Source: Oscillatoria nigro-viridis PCC 7112
GTDB lineage: Bacteria; Cyanobacteriota; Cyanobacteriia; Cyanobacteriales; Microcoleaceae
Direction: 5' to 3'
NCBI RefSeq assembly: GCF_000317475.1
Contig: NC_019729.1
Span: 3,858,501-3,922,500, forward strand
Length of the DNA: 64,000 bases
Part shown: piece after piece, positions 61,985-64,000 of the stretch
How positions within the stretch are numbered: the stretch's first letter is position 1
Layout: each line of letters begins with the position of its first letter
The notes under the pieces: generated by a model
The model's input: the letters and a program-made list of their open reading frames with translations, nothing else
Told to the model about the DNA's origin: nothing
The model's database searches: none
Made by a program: the position numbers and the translations under genes

Positions 61985-63167
61985 TTGTAATATTAGATTC
62001 TTGTTTGATAAGTTTTGGCTCAATTTCTTTAACATGAGCTGGTGTCAGAGCTTCACACAATGCGTAGGAGTGAGTTGCGAGAATATATTGATTGCTGGGA
62101 GCCCACTCTTTGAGGTCTGATATAATTTGATATTGCCAATCTGGATGAAAAGCAATTTCAACTTCATCCATCAAAACAATAGCATCTTCTATGTTGCGGA
62201 ACTTGAGCCATATATAAATGCTAAGTCTTTTTAGTTCGCCGTGACTTAAATCTTCGGGATATAGTTCTCTAGTTTCACCATTATTATATAAGTGAAAGTT
62301 GACACCAGAAAAATCTTCATTTAAATTTATTTTTTTATTTAATAACATCAAATTTAAGTCGTTAATTAGAGTTTGATAGCTATTGCCGTAGCTACCTGTT
62401 TTAATCGCTTCTCTAAAATCGCGATCGCGAGCATCTTTAAAAGATTCAATAAGTAGCTCTACAGCAAGGAAGTCATAGGTAAATAAGCCTTGTAATTCAG
62501 ATCGTGCCGATTCGAGTATACCATAATAATTATTGTCTCCGTTACTAGATTTTTTAAATAATAGTTGCCTCGATTTTTGCGGGAGAAATAAAAAAACCTG
62601 TGTTGAAGGAGCTGCTAAAAAAATTTTATGCGATATCTTCTCTAGGAATGATTCTGCTTGCTTCTGGCTTTGACTGTTAAAACGACATTTTAACTGTGTA
62701 ATTGTTAGGGTTGTTATATCATCGTTATCTATTTCTTCTTTAACCTTTTCAAGATTACATATATGTATGTTATATTCTTCTTTTTCGTAAGAAACCTTTG
62801 TTTCTTCTACCAAAAAATTAGTTCTTGCATTAGAAAGTAACCTTCTTTTAGACCTTTGACGTTTAAAGGTTTGACAATAAAATTCAAGTTTGACAATTTT
62901 TTCTTCATCCCAAATATCAATGATTGCTAAAATTTTTTCTTCCTCGTCAAAAATTTTAAATCCCTGAAGCAGATTCTGTACAAACCGTTTTTTATCGCTC
63001 TCCACAGAACAGTGCAACAATACAAAAATTAACTGCAACAGCGTACTTTTACCGCCACCATTTTGACTTCCCAGCGGAAAAATCTTAGGAAAAAAATCTT
63101 TTTCAAAAGTGATGTCAATATTTTTTAAACCGCGAAAATCAGGAACTTGAACTCGTAGCAAGTGCAT
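61974..63167 (-). CDS. AAA/ABC-type ATPase, AriA-like
   Basis: A 397-residue ATPase. Walker A GSQNGGGKSTLL (residues 33-44), signature LSHGELKRLSIY (about 303-314), Walker B AIVLMDEVEIAFHPDWQ (about 328-344), and H-loop ILATHSYALCEAL. The coiled middle is short, unlike SMC proteins. ATPases of this OLD/AriA type sit next to TOPRIM nucleases in anti-phage systems. The downstream TOPRIM-like gene overlaps its stop, so they are translationally coupled. The start at 63167 follows GGAG. Confidence 0.8.
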   Translation of the reverse strand: MHLLRVQVPDFRGLKNIDITFEKDFFPKIFPLGSQNGGGKSTLLQLIFVLLHCSVESDKKRFVQNLLQGFKIFDEEEKILAIIDIWDEEKIVKLEFYCQTFKRQRSKRRLLSNARTNFLVEETKVSYEKEEYNIHICNLEKVKEEIDNDDITTLTITQLKCRFNSQSQKQAESFLEKISHKIFLAAPSTQVFLFLPQKSRQLLFKKSSNGDNNYYGILESARSELQGLFTYDFLAVELLIESFKDARDRDFREAIKTGSYGNSYQTLINDLNLMLLNKKINLNEDFSGVNFHLYNNGETRELYPEDLSHGELKRLSIYIWLKFRNIEDAIVLMDEVEIAFHPDWQYQIISDLKEWAPSNQYILATHSYALCEALTPAHVKEIEPKLIKQESNITNES

Positions 63168-63257
63168 AATAAACTCCTGGTGTTGGGTTGCATTTTTTAT
63201 TGAAACCCTGAGCCACTATCATTTTAGATTATAACTCACATTTTTTACTATTTTCAT

Positions 63258-63434
63258 GAACAGGCTTTCCGGCCTGTTCCACAACATATGAAATTAATGC
63301 TTTTTCGCTGATTCCGGCAGTCCGCCAGGGGTTGAAACCCCTGTCTCAAAGCGAAAGTCCTCTGAAGAGGACTGAAGAATTCATTAGTCCTCTTCAGAGG
63401 ACTTTAGCTATTAGCCAGGGAATTCATTCCCTGG
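63258..63434. repeat. Cluster of palindromes
   Basis: GAACAGGC/GCCTGTTC (63258-63279), CAGGGGTT/AACCCCTG (63326-63343), two 20-bp arms with a perfect match (63354-63373 and 63386-63405), each itself a small palindrome GTCCTCTGAAGAGGAC, and CCAGGGAATTCATTCCCTGG (63415-63434). Lies between the ATPase start and the dapL stop; no gene. Confidence 0.8.
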
Positions 63435-63471
63435 CGGGCTGAGGGCTTTTCGGTTTAAGCAGGAGATGAGA

Positions 63472-64000
63472 TTAAACCTTAAACTTCTCCACAATTCGTC
63501 TCATCGCTTCTTCCACATTCTCCCGACTATTAAACGCCGAAATGCGGAAATAACCCTCACCCGCTGCACCGAAACCAGAACCGGGTGTTCCCACCACATT
63601 GCAAGTTTCCAGCAACTTCTGAAAGAAATCCCAACTCGACAAACCGTGAGGCGTTTTCACCCACACATAAGGTGCATTTTCGCCACCAAAAACCTCGATT
63701 CCCGCCGCTGTCAATTTCTCGCGAATAATCGCAGCATTTTCCATGTAAAAATTGACTAATGCCTGAATTTGTGCCTTGCCAGCCTCTGAATAAACCGCCT
63801 CAGCACCGCGCTGCACGATGTAAGAAACTCCGTTAAATTTAGTAGATTGGCGGCGGTTCCACAGCTTCCAAATTTCGACATCGGAACCATCTGCTGCTTT
63901 TCCAGTCAAAGTCTTCGGTACAACTGTTAGCGCACAGCGAGTACCCGTAAAACCAGCATTTTTGGAAAAAGAACGAAATTCGATCGCACAATCGCGCGCC
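63472..64000 (-). CDS. dapL: LL-diaminopimelate aminotransferase, 3' part
   Basis: The visible C-terminal ~175 residues include [19 protein letters not shown], which contains the PLP-binding lysine region of class I/II aminotransferases, then [27 protein letters not shown] and [20 protein letters not shown]. The combination is typical of DapL, which converts tetrahydrodipicolinate directly to LL-diaminopimelate in lysine and peptidoglycan synthesis in cyanobacteria and plants. The gene runs off the window. Confidence 0.9.
   Translation of the reverse strand, partial: ARDCAIEFRSFSKNAGFTGTRCALTVVPKTLTGKAADGSDVEIWKLWNRRQSTKFNGVSYIVQRGAEAVYSEAGKAQIQALVNFYMENAAIIREKLTAAGIEVFGGENAPYVWVKTPHGLSSWDFFQKLLETCNVVGTPGSGFGAAGEGYFRISAFNSRENVEEAMRRIVEKFKV

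Overview
The window comes from a filamentous cyanobacterium, most likely of the Oscillatoriales (Microcoleus/Oscillatoria type). Evidence: many HIP1 palindromes (GCGATCGC), photosystem and chlorophyll-associated genes (psbX, ycf66, a Hlip), a CYP110-type P450, large PAS/GAF histidine kinases, CofH, and intergenic spaces filled with short palindromic repeats, TTTTAGA tracts and AAACCGGGTTT elements. The lineage assignment is inference; the cyanobacterial identity is firm.

Layout. 1-3.1 kb: accessory genes and toxin-antitoxin debris (ImmA/IrrE protease, antitoxin plus PIN toxin with an in-frame stop, ATP-grasp enzyme, frameshifted antitoxin with a truncated toxin). 3.1-17.4 kb: argS, malic enzyme with ACT domain, a 1280-residue PAS/GAF kinase, P450, MAPEG protein, GNAT, MiaE-type hydroxylase, TPR/SPINDLY-like glycosyltransferase. 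17.5-29 kb: GH108 lysozyme, Tat-exported DUF1501 and secreted DUF1800 proteins, a retropepsin relic, a Ser/Thr kinase with a VMAP-type N-terminus, a second PAS kinase with a core like the first, and a UbiH-like monooxygenase. 29-34 kb: XRE regulator plus a very large sacsin-like GHKL ATPase, apparently split by a frameshift. 34-38 kb: tRNA-Leu, accC, YggT, psbX, ycf66. 38.3-40.8 kb: a redoxin/2OG-Fe(II) oxygenase gene interrupted by a TnpB-only IS200/IS605-type element whose ends resolve to the base. 41-51 kb: secreted protease and a PPC-domain sibling, Hlip, sdhB, radC, DUF1815, a candidate structured RNA, DUF4079, comEC, tRNA-Ser. 51-55 kb: nested insertion sequences (an ISKra4-type element inside a decayed IS630, then an IS4-like relic). 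55-64 kb: two polyisoprenoid-type glycosyltransferases, cofH, Uma2 nuclease, XRE protein, an AAA ATPase/TOPRIM-like pair resembling PARIS, a palindrome cluster, and the 3' part of dapL.

Most notable items: (1) a GAAGTTCGGCAACGGATT repeat that is intergenic in one place and has entered two unrelated genes (comEC and a GT39-type gene) in the same reading frame; (2) the AAA + DUF4435/TOPRIM-like pair; (3) the sacsin-like/XRE operon with an apparent one-base frameshift; (4) the TnpB element with reconstructable empty site and predicted TAM; (5) a structured RNA candidate at 46937-47092; (6) paired-hairpin repeats with compensatory changes just upstream of two genes. All functional calls come from reading the sequence and family knowledge; no database search was run.
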